Source of the DNA: Undibacterium sp. KW1
Lineage (GTDB): Bacteria; Pseudomonadota; Gammaproteobacteria; Burkholderiales; Burkholderiaceae_D
Assembly: GCF_009937955.1 (NCBI RefSeq)
Contig: NZ_AP018439.1
Coordinates: 6,448,001-6,512,000, forward strand
Direction of reading: 5' to 3'
Length of the DNA: 64,000 nt
The notes beneath the pieces are model-generated. The model saw only the letters and a list, made by a program, of their open reading frames with translations, was not told where the DNA came from and did not search any database. Made by a program: the position numbers and the translations under genes. Position 1 is the stretch's first letter. The number at the start of each line of letters is the position of its first letter. Positions 1-8,215 of the stretch are shown piece by piece.

Positions 1-103
1 CTGGATGGACGCTGGTGGCGTAAAAATATTTACTGCAGCTTGCTGTGACTGCTGGTATCGTGCAATTCTCAAATCTGAATTTACACTATTCCAGGAGATA
101 AAA

Positions 104-502
104 ATGACGATAGCAAACTGGTGCGTATTGGCAGCCTGCCTGTTACCGGTAGTGACAGTTGGCCTGGCCAAGGGCGGCTCAGCCAAAGTCCCGCGTGAAG
201 CAGGCAGGTATGACAATGATAATCCCAGAGAGTGGGCCAAAAACCTGAGTGGCTGGCGGCAGCGTGCCAATGCGGCGCAGCAAAACGGCTTTGAAGCCCT
301 GCCGCTGTTTATTGCTGCGGTTGTTCTTGCACAGCAAGCCCATGCTGACCAGACACGTATAGATCAGCTGGCAGTGTTGTTCATTGCCATCCGTATTGTT
401 TATATCATCGTCTATCTGATGAACCAGGGGACTTTGCGTACCCTGGTCTGGGCAGGTGGCGTGGCAACCAGCATCGCCATCTTGTTGATGGCTCAGGCTT
501 AG
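104..502 (+). CDS. MAPEG family membrane protein
   Basis: A 132-residue protein with the layout of the MAPEG family (membrane-associated proteins in eicosanoid and glutathione metabolism), which in bacteria are small inner-membrane proteins of mostly unknown substrate. There is an N-terminal hydrophobic segment, then the typical polar stretch NLSGWRQRANAAQQNGFEAL followed by FIAAVVLAQQA, then two more hydrophobic helices. I chose the ATG at 104 because AGGAG sits 7 bases before it; the longer upstream frame has no signal and reads as noise. It is the first gene of the window and converges with the TPR-methyltransferase gene, overlapping its end by 4 bases. Confidence 0.85.
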   Translation: MTIANWCVLAACLLPVVTVGLAKGGSAKVPREAGRYDNDNPREWAKNLSGWRQRANAAQQNGFEALPLFIAAVVLAQQAHADQTRIDQLAVLFIAIRIVYIIVYLMNQGTLRTLVWAGGVATSIAILLMAQA

Positions 503-2016
503 GTTTTGATCATGACCAGGATATGGGCGGGTACATCTTCGCCCTTGTCCTGACGTGCAATTTCCTGGCTGGATTCGACTATCTTGAAGCCATGTGTATG
601 CGCCAGCCTCTGCAGGTAGGCATAGCTATGGGCGTAGCGCTGGGATGAGCGCAAAATGTAGTCTGTGTTTTCGTCTGTTTTTTCAACTGAGGCTTCGACT
701 GAAAATCCCAGCACTGCACCAGCCCGCATGACACGGCTGGCCGCAGCAAATACGGTATCTAATGCGCCAATATAGACAAACACATCGGCTGCCATGATGA
801 GGTCAAAATCCTGGTCTTGTACTTGCAGCCAGTCGCTGATTTCTGCACAATGCAGTTCATCATAAAAACCTGTCTTTCTGGCCTGACCCAGCATTTTTTC
901 TGACAAGTCTATGCCTGTCAGTTTGCTGGCATTTGGCCGCAGATAAGTGGCGCACAAGCCTGTGCCGCAACCGAGGTCCAGGTAATTGCCGGGCCCGGCT
1001 TTGACATGTTTGCTGACTGCCTTACTGAGCAAAGCGGGAATTTGATAACGCAAGACTTTCAGCAAATGCTCATCAAAATGCATCGCGTACTGATCAAACA
1101 AATCTGCGATGTAGGTGGGTGGTGAAATTGCGGGTGCATCCATCACTCCCAATGCTGCCAGCGCATAATTGATGTGTGCCAGCTCTGTGTCATCTTCGCA
1201 GTACTTTGCTGCCGTCTGGTAGGCCGCAATGGCAGCAGCGTCTTGCCCCATCTGGCGTAAAGTATTGCCGTATTGCAGATGCGCCTTGACGTAATTCGGT
1301 TTGAGTTTTATTGCCTGTTCAAAACTGTCTGCAGCGGCTGCTAGCTGCTGTATTTTTTGCAGACAGATACCCCGGTTGCACAGTGCTTGTATGTGCTCAG
1401 GCTGCAAGTGCAGGACATCTTCATAACCGGCAATCGCATCTTCTTCCAGCCGCAAACATTGCAGGCTGAAGGCGCGGGCAAAATGGATGGCGGCATCTTG
1501 CGGTTTTAATGTCAGGGCTTCATCAAAGTCCTGCAAGGCTTGCTGGTGCTCTTCCATTTCCTGCAGGGCGATACCGCGGTTTAATAACGCTTCTGTATAG
1601 CGGGGATTCAGGCGCAGGGCCTTGTCATAATTATGCAGGGCTGCTACCAGCTTGCCCATGCTGCGCAGCGTATTGCCACGGTTATTCCAGGCCATGGCAT
1701 AGTCGGGCTTCAATTGCAGCGCCCGGTCATAACTGAGCAAAGCCTCTTCTGGCAAACCCAGGTCTTGCAAGGCAGCCCCCAGGTTGCCATGCGCAATCGC
1801 CTGCTGTGCATCGATAGCAATCGCTTCGCGCAGGCGTGTTACTGCCAGCCCGGCATCGCCACGTTGTTTTGCTATGACGCCCAGCAGTTGCAAGGCATCA
1901 AAATACTCAGGCTGGTTTTGTAAAACCTGCAGGTAGAGTGCTTCTGCTGCACCCAGCTTGCCTTGCTGGTGCAGTGCGACTGCCTGTTGCAATATTGCGC
2001 TGATCTGTTTGCTCAT
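499..2016 (-). CDS. TPR-repeat protein fused to SAM methyltransferase
   Basis: A 505-residue two-part protein. Residues 1 to about 285 are a run of about seven tetratricopeptide repeats (recurring patterns such as WNNRGNTLRSMGKLVAAL), a protein-protein interaction scaffold. Residues from about 300 are a class I S-adenosylmethionine-dependent methyltransferase: motif I is YLDLGCGTG near residue 345, the acidic strand is TGIDLSEKML, and LIMAADVFVYIG follows. The substrate cannot be read from sequence; proteins of this layout are found widely in proteobacteria. I prefer the ATG at 2016 over an upstream TTG at 2028, which lies only 2 bases from the AGGA-like site. It stands alone on the minus strand. 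Confidence 0.88.
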   Translation of the reverse strand: MSKQISAILQQAVALHQQGKLGAAEALYLQVLQNQPEYFDALQLLGVIAKQRGDAGLAVTRLREAIAIDAQQAIAHGNLGAALQDLGLPEEALLSYDRALQLKPDYAMAWNNRGNTLRSMGKLVAALHNYDKALRLNPRYTEALLNRGIALQEMEEHQQALQDFDEALTLKPQDAAIHFARAFSLQCLRLEEDAIAGYEDVLHLQPEHIQALCNRGICLQKIQQLAAAADSFEQAIKLKPNYVKAHLQYGNTLRQMGQDAAAIAAYQTAAKYCEDDTELAHINYALAALGVMDAPAISPPTYIADLFDQYAMHFDEHLLKVLRYQIPALLSKAVSKHVKAGPGNYLDLGCGTGLCATYLRPNASKLTGIDLSEKMLGQARKTGFYDELHCAEISDWLQVQDQDFDLIMAADVFVYIGALDTVFAAASRVMRAGAVLGFSVEASVEKTDENTDYILRSSQRYAHSYAYLQRLAHTHGFKIVESSQEIARQDKGEDVPAHILVMIKT

Positions 2017-2069
2017 TCTACTGTTCAATTTCCTGTACTATCTGGACTATCTTATCAAGGATTAATGCT

Positions 2070-2339
2070 ATGGATGAACAGGAATTGTTGGCCCTGTTAT
2101 GGAGCCTGTTGCCTTCCCGCGCCTACCTGATTGCCGCCTTCGTTTTTGGCTTGCTCGGTATGGCCGCGTTTTACTATGGCAGGAAAAGAACCAACAAGCG
2201 TGTCACATGGTTGGCCGTGGGACTGATGTTTTATCCCTACGTCATAGGCAGCGATATACGTTTGCTATACGGCGTAGGCATCGCTTTTTGCATCGCCATC
2301 GCCGTCAGTATTTATTATCCTCAGGAGCCTAAAACCTAG
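2070..2339 (+). CDS. Small membrane protein of unknown function
   Basis: An 89-residue protein with three hydrophobic stretches (about residues 16-37, 44-60 and 66-84) separated by a basic loop GRKRTNKR, which suggests an inner-membrane protein. I do not recognise a named family. An AAGGA site lies upstream of the ATG. It is transcribed divergently from the TPR-methyltransferase gene and converges on the GNAT gene, whose end it overlaps by 4 bases. Confidence 0.7.
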   Translation: MDEQELLALLWSLLPSRAYLIAAFVFGLLGMAAFYYGRKRTNKRVTWLAVGLMFYPYVIGSDIRLLYGVGIAFCIAIAVSIYYPQEPKT

Positions 2340-2884
2340 TCCAGGTTTTTTTCCATCTCTTCAAACTGCAGGTTTTCTACCAGCATCTGTTCCTTGCCAT
2401 TATCAGATGGGAAGGGTTTGAAGCGACCTGTACGTATATAGCCACGGCGTTCATAGTAAGCAATCAGTTCTTTCCTGACACTGATGACGGTCATCCATAT
2501 CTTGTTGATGCCCCATAATTCCTGCGCATGCTTTTCAGCAGTCTGCATGAAGTGTTTGCCTATACCATTTCCCTGTAGCACAGGACGTACGACAAACATG
2601 CCCAGGTAGGCGGCACCTTCGGTTTTTTCCAGATTCACGCAACCGATGATGTCTTCGCCCTGCAGACACAACAGGATCACGGAATCGGGATTGGCGATGA
2701 GGTCGCGCACTTCGGGCGGGAATATGCGTGAGCCCTGTAACAAATCGGCTTCCGTAGTCCATCCCGCGCGGCTGCTGTCGCCACGGTAGGCACTGTTCAC
2801 CAGTGCCGCGATAGTGTCGGCGTCGGCATCAATGGCGGGGCGGAAATGGATGTCTGAGGTATTGCTGCTGGTGTTTGCTGTCAT
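2336..2884 (-). CDS. GNAT family N-acetyltransferase
   Basis: A 182-residue acetyltransferase of the GCN5-related family, which moves an acetyl group from acetyl-CoA to an amine. The N-terminus has the usual opening IHFRPAIDADADTIAALVNSAY. The acetyl-CoA binding motif A is visible as LGMFVVRPVLQGNGIGKHFM (Q/R-x-x-G-x-G/A type) at about residues 94-113, and motif B contains YYERRGYIRTGR near 150. The acceptor is unknown. It stands alone on the minus strand between a small membrane protein and the divergent phosphatase gene. Confidence 0.88.
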   Translation of the reverse strand: MTANTSSNTSDIHFRPAIDADADTIAALVNSAYRGDSSRAGWTTEADLLQGSRIFPPEVRDLIANPDSVILLCLQGEDIIGCVNLEKTEGAAYLGMFVVRPVLQGNGIGKHFMQTAEKHAQELWGINKIWMTVISVRKELIAYYERRGYIRTGRFKPFPSDNGKEQMLVENLQFEEMEKNLD

Positions 2885-3052
2885 GACTGTTTATGTAAGA
2901 TGAATTCTGGCTAGCAATGGGCTGAAATAATAACATGTGTTTCTTGCTCCAGAATCTGGCTTTGCGTACGCCAGACAGCGTGTTAACATGTCAATAGCAA
3001 TAGAAAAATTTATCGTTTTGTTAAATTCCTGCATTAAATCCCTGATCTGGCA

Positions 3053-3547
3053 ATGAAAACTTCTGCTACCAAGGCTGTCCTGTTTGTCTGCATGGGCAAT
3101 ATTTGCCGTTCACCCAGTGCCGAGGGTGTATTCCGCGCCCACGCCGGGGCAGCAGGGCTGGATTTGCATATAGATTCTGCCGGTACTCATGCCTATCACA
3201 TAGGCGAGGCACCTGATCCGCGCTCTCAACAATTTGCGGCGCGCCGTGGCATAGACTTGTCGCAGCAAAGGGCGCGCAAACTCACTGTAGATGATTTTGA
3301 AAGTTTCGACCTGTTGCTGGCCATGGATAAAGACAATCTGGCACGCATGAAAGCTGCCTGCCCACCTCAACATCTGCACAAGCTCAAACTCATGATGGAT
3401 TATGCGAGCCAGAGTAACAGCGAGATCGTGCCTGACCCCTACTATGGCGGGCCGGATGGCTTTGACCTGGTGCTGGATTATATCGAGGATGCCAGCGCTG
3501 GCCTCATACGCACCATACAACAGGAAGCTGACCGGAGGGACGCATGA
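3053..3547 (+). CDS. Low-molecular-weight protein-tyrosine phosphatase
   Basis: A 164-residue cytoplasmic phosphatase of the low-molecular-weight class. The P-loop C-x5-R-S reads CMGNICRS with the nucleophile at Cys13 and Arg19, and the general acid is in the late motif VPDPYYGG at Asp128. Length is normal for the family. In bacteria these enzymes remove phosphate from tyrosine residues, often on exopolysaccharide kinases, but no such kinase is next to it here. The last 4 bases overlap the next ORF (ATGA), so the two are probably translationally coupled. Confidence 0.93.
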   Translation: MKTSATKAVLFVCMGNICRSPSAEGVFRAHAGAAGLDLHIDSAGTHAYHIGEAPDPRSQQFAARRGIDLSQQRARKLTVDDFESFDLLLAMDKDNLARMKAACPPQHLHKLKLMMDYASQSNSEIVPDPYYGGPDGFDLVLDYIEDASAGLIRTIQQEADRRDA

Positions 3548-3774
3548 TGCAGGACCAGGAACTGGAATTTGCCAGGAGTGCGATACGCAGTTACCTGCAG
3601 ACACGGCCAGCCAGCGCCGATACCGCCGAAGGCATACATCAGTTCTGGATACGGTGGCCAGATGCGACCCCGCCTTTGTCCCTGGTATTGAAAGTACTGG
3701 AAGGCATGCGCGATGCCGGTGAAGTTGAGAGTGTCAATGTCGGTGGCTGTACCATCTGGCGTGCTGCGCGCTGA
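3544..3774 (+). CDS. Conserved-looking small protein, unknown
   Basis: A 76-residue protein starting with the ATGA that also ends the phosphatase gene. It has no membrane segment or signal peptide. The sequence contains a helix-turn-like pattern (PPLSLVLKVLEGMRDAGEVESVNVGGCTIWRA) that could be a small winged-helix fold, but this is only a guess. The tight overlap with the phosphatase and the 5-base gap to the peptidase gene are the main evidence that it is real. Confidence 0.65.
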   Translation: MMQDQELEFARSAIRSYLQTRPASADTAEGIHQFWIRWPDATPPLSLVLKVLEGMRDAGEVESVNVGGCTIWRAAR

Positions 3775-3779
3775 GGCAA

Positions 3780-4739
3780 ATGTTGATGTCAGCGCACAAA
3801 CTACTCTTTCTTCTGCCAGTTTTCCTGGTCACTCCCCTCTGCCTGGCTGAGCCAATACAGGCACGCAATGATCCCGTAAAAATCGAAACTGTCAAAGGTG
3901 TCTCATCGAACACCTTGCTGGCGACCAATACCAGCCGCATGCCGGTGACGGTGACGCTGCAACTCAGCAATTTCAGCAACCTGACGTCGAGTAAACCCTG
4001 GCCGATACAGGCGCAAATGGCGGGCGGCCAAACCATGGAACTGGTAGAGATCGCCGCCGCCAACAGGCAATTTGGCTACACCATGGATTACAGTAGCCAT
4101 ATAGTGCAGGGTGACCCCAGGGCCAGGCACGATGCCAGCATCAGTTATCAGATTCCTTTTGTTGCTCCTCAAGGTTTTCAGGTTTTGCAGGCTGCAGACG
4201 GCCCGCAGTTTACCCATCATACGGTTGCTACCCGCTATGCGGTTGATATCGATATGCCCATGGGTACGACAGTCGTGGCAGCGCGTGCCGGGCAAGTGGT
4301 GGAAGTGGTCAGCCAGTTCGCCGATGATGGCAGGGTAGAGCCAGCTTATATCGACAGGGCCAATTATGTGCGCATCCTGCATGACGATGGCAGTTGGGCA
4401 GACTATTTCCATCTCATGCAAAACTCTGCCCAGGTACAACCCGGCATGCGTGTCGCAGCCGGACAGGTAGTGGGGTTGTCTGGGAATAGCGGCTATTCTT
4501 CCACGCCGCATTTGCATTTTCATGTGCAGGTAAACCAGAATGGCACCGTCATATCGCTGCCCTTTCACTTCATTAATTCTCACGACGGCATCTTCACACC
4601 ACGTTATCAAAGCTGGTTGATACCAGATGCCCCATCCCTGAATGCCGGCAAGCCTAAAGCCAAGAAAGCGACACGTGAATGTTTGCCTGCCGGTAAAGCG
4701 CTGAATGAACTGACAATACGCTGTTTATCGAGTTCCTGA
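3780..4739 (+). CDS. M23 family metallopeptidase, exported
   Basis: A 319-residue putative peptidoglycan endopeptidase of the LytM/M23 family. There is an N-terminal signal peptide (hydrophobic residues 8-22, then CLAEPIQA), a beta-rich region, and the catalytic domain from about residue 140. The zinc site is visible as YAVDIDMP with Asp156 and as PHLHFH with His244 and His246; His211 in DYFHLM fits the remaining conserved histidine. It is therefore predicted to be an active enzyme, unlike degenerate LytM activators. It lies 5 bases after the small ORF and probably belongs to the same operon as the phosphatase. Confidence 0.9.
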   Translation: MLMSAHKLLFLLPVFLVTPLCLAEPIQARNDPVKIETVKGVSSNTLLATNTSRMPVTVTLQLSNFSNLTSSKPWPIQAQMAGGQTMELVEIAAANRQFGYTMDYSSHIVQGDPRARHDASISYQIPFVAPQGFQVLQAADGPQFTHHTVATRYAVDIDMPMGTTVVAARAGQVVEVVSQFADDGRVEPAYIDRANYVRILHDDGSWADYFHLMQNSAQVQPGMRVAAGQVVGLSGNSGYSSTPHLHFHVQVNQNGTVISLPFHFINSHDGIFTPRYQSWLIPDAPSLNAGKPKAKKATRECLPAGKALNELTIRCLSSS

Positions 4740-4828
4740 ACGGGGCAGTGTGACGAAAATAATGTCTGTAGTGACAGAACACCTCTGGCAGGAAATTTCC
4801 ATCTGATCACGCTGCTATACTGCAAGAC

Positions 4829-5995
4829 ATGAATACCAGCAGCCTTCATACATCTACAAATGCATTGCCGCCACCTGCGCCACAGACCTGGCAGGCGGCA
4901 GGTAAGGTATTGCTGCTGAATATAGTCCTGTGGAGCACGCTGAGCCTGATCGGTGCGCTGACTTCTCTTAATGATGATTTGCGCGAGGGCAATCAGGGCG
5001 ATTTCTGGCTGATCTTTCAAAGCTGGGGCAGGAGCGCCATCGCATTGGCCGTTCTCGGTTATCTCCTCATGTATTGCTTCCGGCGCTGGCCGTGGCTTTA
5101 TGCCCGCGCCCGAAATATTGCTGTCGGCTATGGATTGTTACTGCTGCTGGTGTTGCCGGGGCAATTACTGTATGTAGGCAAGCTGTTTACCCTGGATGGT
5201 CCGCATGATGTGAACTGGGGGCAGATACAGGCAGAGTTACAGGTGTTTGACAAGCTGGCAGCGCTGTTACGGCTGTCATCCATCAGTGCGGTGTATTTTG
5301 CCGTGGTGGCCATCAAAATCTGGCAGCAAAGCCAGCAAAGAAACCGTGCCTGGGCGCAAGAGAGGGAAGATACCCTGGCCCTGCGGCTGGAGCTGGAACA
5401 GCAAAAATCCCTGGCCCTGCGGGCGCAGTTGGAACCGCATTTCATGTTCAATGCCTTGAATGCCATCAGTGCCCTGGTAATTTCTGACAACAAGGATGTT
5501 GCCCTGCGTGGCATACAGGGCCTCAGTGAACTGTTGCGCTACGCACTGGCGGCGGGCGATAAAAACTGGGTCAGGTTTGCAGAAGAACTGGCTTTTGTGC
5601 AGGATTACCTGGCCCTGCAGGCCCTGCGCTATGGTGAACGCCTGCATGTCGCCATCGTCGGGGTAGATGAACAGGTACTGGCCTGTGATTGTCCACCCTT
5701 GTTATTGCAGCCGTTGATAGAAAATGCACTCAGGCATGACCTCGATTGTCATGAAGAAGCCAGTGACATCCTGTGCAGTTTTGAATGCCGGGAGGGTAAT
5801 CTGCTGATACGCATCAGCAACCCCGTCTATGCCGAAGCTGCTGCCAACCCCGGCGTTGGCCTGGGTTTGCGCAATACCATGGCACGCCTGCAGCTGGCCT
5901 ATGGTGATGCCGCTTCCTTGCAGACAGGGATAGACGCAGGCCGTTTCCAGGTCACGATCAGGCTGCCTGTTAACACTGCTGGCAGCCTGGTATGA
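4829..5995 (+). CDS. LytS/YpdA-type sensor histidine kinase
   Basis: A 388-residue membrane histidine kinase of the LytS family. Four hydrophobic segments fill the first 165 residues (about 26-44, 66-82, 97-117 and 150-165). The His_kinase domain follows, with the phospho-acceptor region AQLEPHFMFNALNAIS (His204), and the GHKL ATPase domain has its N-box as LLLQPLIENALRHDL and a glycine box GVGLGLRNTMARL. It overlaps the response-regulator gene by 4 bases (ATGA), the normal arrangement for such pairs. The signal sensed is unknown. Confidence 0.93.
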   Translation: MNTSSLHTSTNALPPPAPQTWQAAGKVLLLNIVLWSTLSLIGALTSLNDDLREGNQGDFWLIFQSWGRSAIALAVLGYLLMYCFRRWPWLYARARNIAVGYGLLLLLVLPGQLLYVGKLFTLDGPHDVNWGQIQAELQVFDKLAALLRLSSISAVYFAVVAIKIWQQSQQRNRAWAQEREDTLALRLELEQQKSLALRAQLEPHFMFNALNAISALVISDNKDVALRGIQGLSELLRYALAAGDKNWVRFAEELAFVQDYLALQALRYGERLHVAIVGVDEQVLACDCPPLLLQPLIENALRHDLDCHEEASDILCSFECREGNLLIRISNPVYAEAAANPGVGLGLRNTMARLQLAYGDAASLQTGIDAGRFQVTIRLPVNTAGSLV

Positions 5996-6825
5996 ATATG
6001 GCTATCCGCAGCATCATTGTCGATGATGAAGAGCATGCCCGCATCACCCTGGGTTATGCCCTGGGTAAATATGCTGAATGGCAGGTGTTGGCCGTGCTTA
6101 AAAATGCGGCAGCAGCGCGTGAGTTTCTCGCGCAAAATACGGTCGATGTGGTGTTCCTTGATATACAAATGCCCAGGGAATCAGGGCTGGAATTGGCCCG
6201 CAGTCTGGCAGCGCAGTCAAGACCGCCGCTGATCATCTTTGTGACTGCTTACAATGTACATGCGATAGATGCCTTTGAGCTACATGCACTGGATTACCTG
6301 CTCAAGCCTTTCAGCCAGGACAGATTTGCCAAAACCCTGCAGCGTGCCCGGGAAATGCTGAGCCTGACCCAGCAGCCCGCGTATGCCCAGGCTGTGGCAG
6401 CCTGCCTGGTTGCCAGCCAGCATAAGCCTGCTGAGTCAGGTAAATCAGGTGAGTTGCAGCCCGTTTATCTGCAGCAAGTCACGGTCAGGTCTGTGGGCGA
6501 GATGGAGTGCATACGGCTCGCTGACGTGCACTGGATAGGGGCGGCAGGTAATTATGTAGAGCTGCACCTGGGCCAGCGCGTAGTCTTGCACAGAGTGGCG
6601 CTAAGCAAGCTGGAAGAATATCTCGACCCCCGCCAGTTCATCCGGGTACACCGCGGTGCCATCGTCAGGACTGACCAGCCCGTCCATTTGCAGGTAATGG
6701 GGAACGGCGGCTATCAACTCAGCTTGCGTAACGGTAGCGAAGTCGCCGTCAGCAAGAATTATATCGATGCCCTGCGCCAGCTCATGCTGGAGCCGGCCCT
6801 GCCCCGAATTTCAGCACGCTCCTGA
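5992..6825 (+). CDS. LytTR-family response regulator
   Basis: A 277-residue response regulator partnered with the preceding kinase. The receiver domain (residues about 5-125) has the acidic pair Asp11/Asp12, the phospho-acceptor Asp57 in VVFLDIQMP, and the late LKPF motif. The C-terminal LytTR DNA-binding domain (about 165-265) shows the family patterns HWIGAAGNYVELHL and FIRVHRGAIV. The LytTR binding site is usually a pair of short direct repeats; I did not find a convincing one in the flanking DNA. Confidence 0.94.
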   Translation: MNMAIRSIIVDDEEHARITLGYALGKYAEWQVLAVLKNAAAAREFLAQNTVDVVFLDIQMPRESGLELARSLAAQSRPPLIIFVTAYNVHAIDAFELHALDYLLKPFSQDRFAKTLQRAREMLSLTQQPAYAQAVAACLVASQHKPAESGKSGELQPVYLQQVTVRSVGEMECIRLADVHWIGAAGNYVELHLGQRVVLHRVALSKLEEYLDPRQFIRVHRGAIVRTDQPVHLQVMGNGGYQLSLRNGSEVAVSKNYIDALRQLMLEPALPRISARS

Positions 6826-7010
6826 ACTTATCCCCGCTTATTGGGTCTGATTCCCGGTAATTCAAGCAAGTCTGTTTGCATTTCAGTACGCCAAATCAGC
6901 ATTTCATCCATAAAAAAGCGCACTTCAAAACCAAGGCGATTGAACTGGACAAGACTACAGGGAATACTCTCTCATCCAATTTCCCCACACTAATAGCGAC
7001 AGGGACCATC

Positions 7011-8213
7011 ATGTTACGTAAAACTCTACTTGTTCTTGCCATAGCCTCAGCGCTGGCAGCTTGCAGCAAAGACAAAGCTGCAGAAAAAGCAGACGCGAGC
7101 TCCAGTGCCAGCTCAAGTGCCAGCGCCAGTGCAGTGGCCGGCAAAGGTGGTGCAAATGACAAAAAAGACAAAGCCCCCGTCAAGCTCGTCATTGCGCCGG
7201 AAGACGTAATGACAGTGCAGAGCAATGCGATGGCATCTGGCCCGGTAGTGACAGGCTCAATACAGCCAGAGCGCAAGGCTGACCTGCGTGCAGAGGTGAG
7301 CGCAGTAGTCTTGCAGGTATTAAAAGAAAACGGTGATGTCGTCAAGCGCGGCGATATCCTCGTCAAGCTTGATGAAACCTCTATCCGCGACAACCTCAAT
7401 TCAGCAGAAGATGCAGCCCGTAATGCGGCCTTGGCACTGGACCAGTCAGACCGTGCCCTGCAAAGGCTGAAAACCCTGCGTGCATCCGGCATGACATCCC
7501 TGCAGGCACTGGATGATGCAGAAGTACGCCGTAACAGCGCCCAGAGTGAGCTATCGGCAGCCAAAGCCCGCGCCGTGACGGCACGCCAGCAATTGCAGCG
7601 CACTGTCGTGCGGGCACCATTTGATGGCGTTGTCAGCGAACGCAAGGTATCGGCTGGCGATACTGCCGCCATAGGCAAGGAACTGGTCAAAGTCATCGAC
7701 CCGACCAGCATGCGCTTTGCCGGACGCGTATCGACCGACAAGATCGCCATGGTCAAGGTCGGCCAGCCGGTAGGTTTCCGTATCAATGGCTATGCCGGGC
7801 AAGAGTTCCGTGGCAAGGTCACCCGGGTTGATCCGGCAGCGAACGATGTTACCCGTCAGGTTGAAGTGTTGGTGGCCTTTGCGGACAGCAAGCAACCCAG
7901 TGTGTCTGGCCTGTATGCCGAAGGCAATATAGAAGCAGCAACCGTCAGCGCCCTGATGTTGCCTGAAGCTGCCGTCGTCAAATCTGGCGACAAGGCCTAC
8001 GCCTGGAAAGTGGCAGGCAAGACCCTCAGCAAGGTTGATCTGCAAATTGGCAAGCGCGACCAGCGCACCGGCAATTATGAAGTCCGCAGTGGCCTTGCCG
8101 CAGGCGATGTCGTCATGCGCAGCCCAAGCTCCAGTTTCAAGGATGGCCAGAACATAGAGCTGGCTGCTGCCAAAGTGGCAGTGGCTGACGCGACCCCAGC
8201 ACAAGGGAAATAA
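7011..8213 (+). CDS. RND efflux periplasmic adaptor (membrane fusion protein), lipoprotein
   Basis: A 400-residue adaptor that bridges an inner-membrane RND pump to an outer-membrane channel. I start it at the ATG at 7011 because that gives a classical lipoprotein signal, LVLAIASALAACSKD, with the lipobox cysteine at residue 18. A low-complexity Ser/Ala linker follows, then the lipoyl/hairpin region (DLRAEVSAVVLQVLKENGDVVKRGD, read in parts), the coiled-coil hairpin, and the beta-barrel with VVRAPFDGVVSERKVSAGD. The pump gene starts 2 bases after its stop, so the two form an operon. No outer-membrane channel gene is adjacent. Confidence 0.93.
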   Translation: MLRKTLLVLAIASALAACSKDKAAEKADASSSASSSASASAVAGKGGANDKKDKAPVKLVIAPEDVMTVQSNAMASGPVVTGSIQPERKADLRAEVSAVVLQVLKENGDVVKRGDILVKLDETSIRDNLNSAEDAARNAALALDQSDRALQRLKTLRASGMTSLQALDDAEVRRNSAQSELSAAKARAVTARQQLQRTVVRAPFDGVVSERKVSAGDTAAIGKELVKVIDPTSMRFAGRVSTDKIAMVKVGQPVGFRINGYAGQEFRGKVTRVDPAANDVTRQVEVLVAFADSKQPSVSGLYAEGNIEAATVSALMLPEAAVVKSGDKAYAWKVAGKTLSKVDLQIGKRDQRTGNYEVRSGLAAGDVVMRSPSSSFKDGQNIELAAAKVAVADATPAQGK

Positions 8214-8215
8214 TC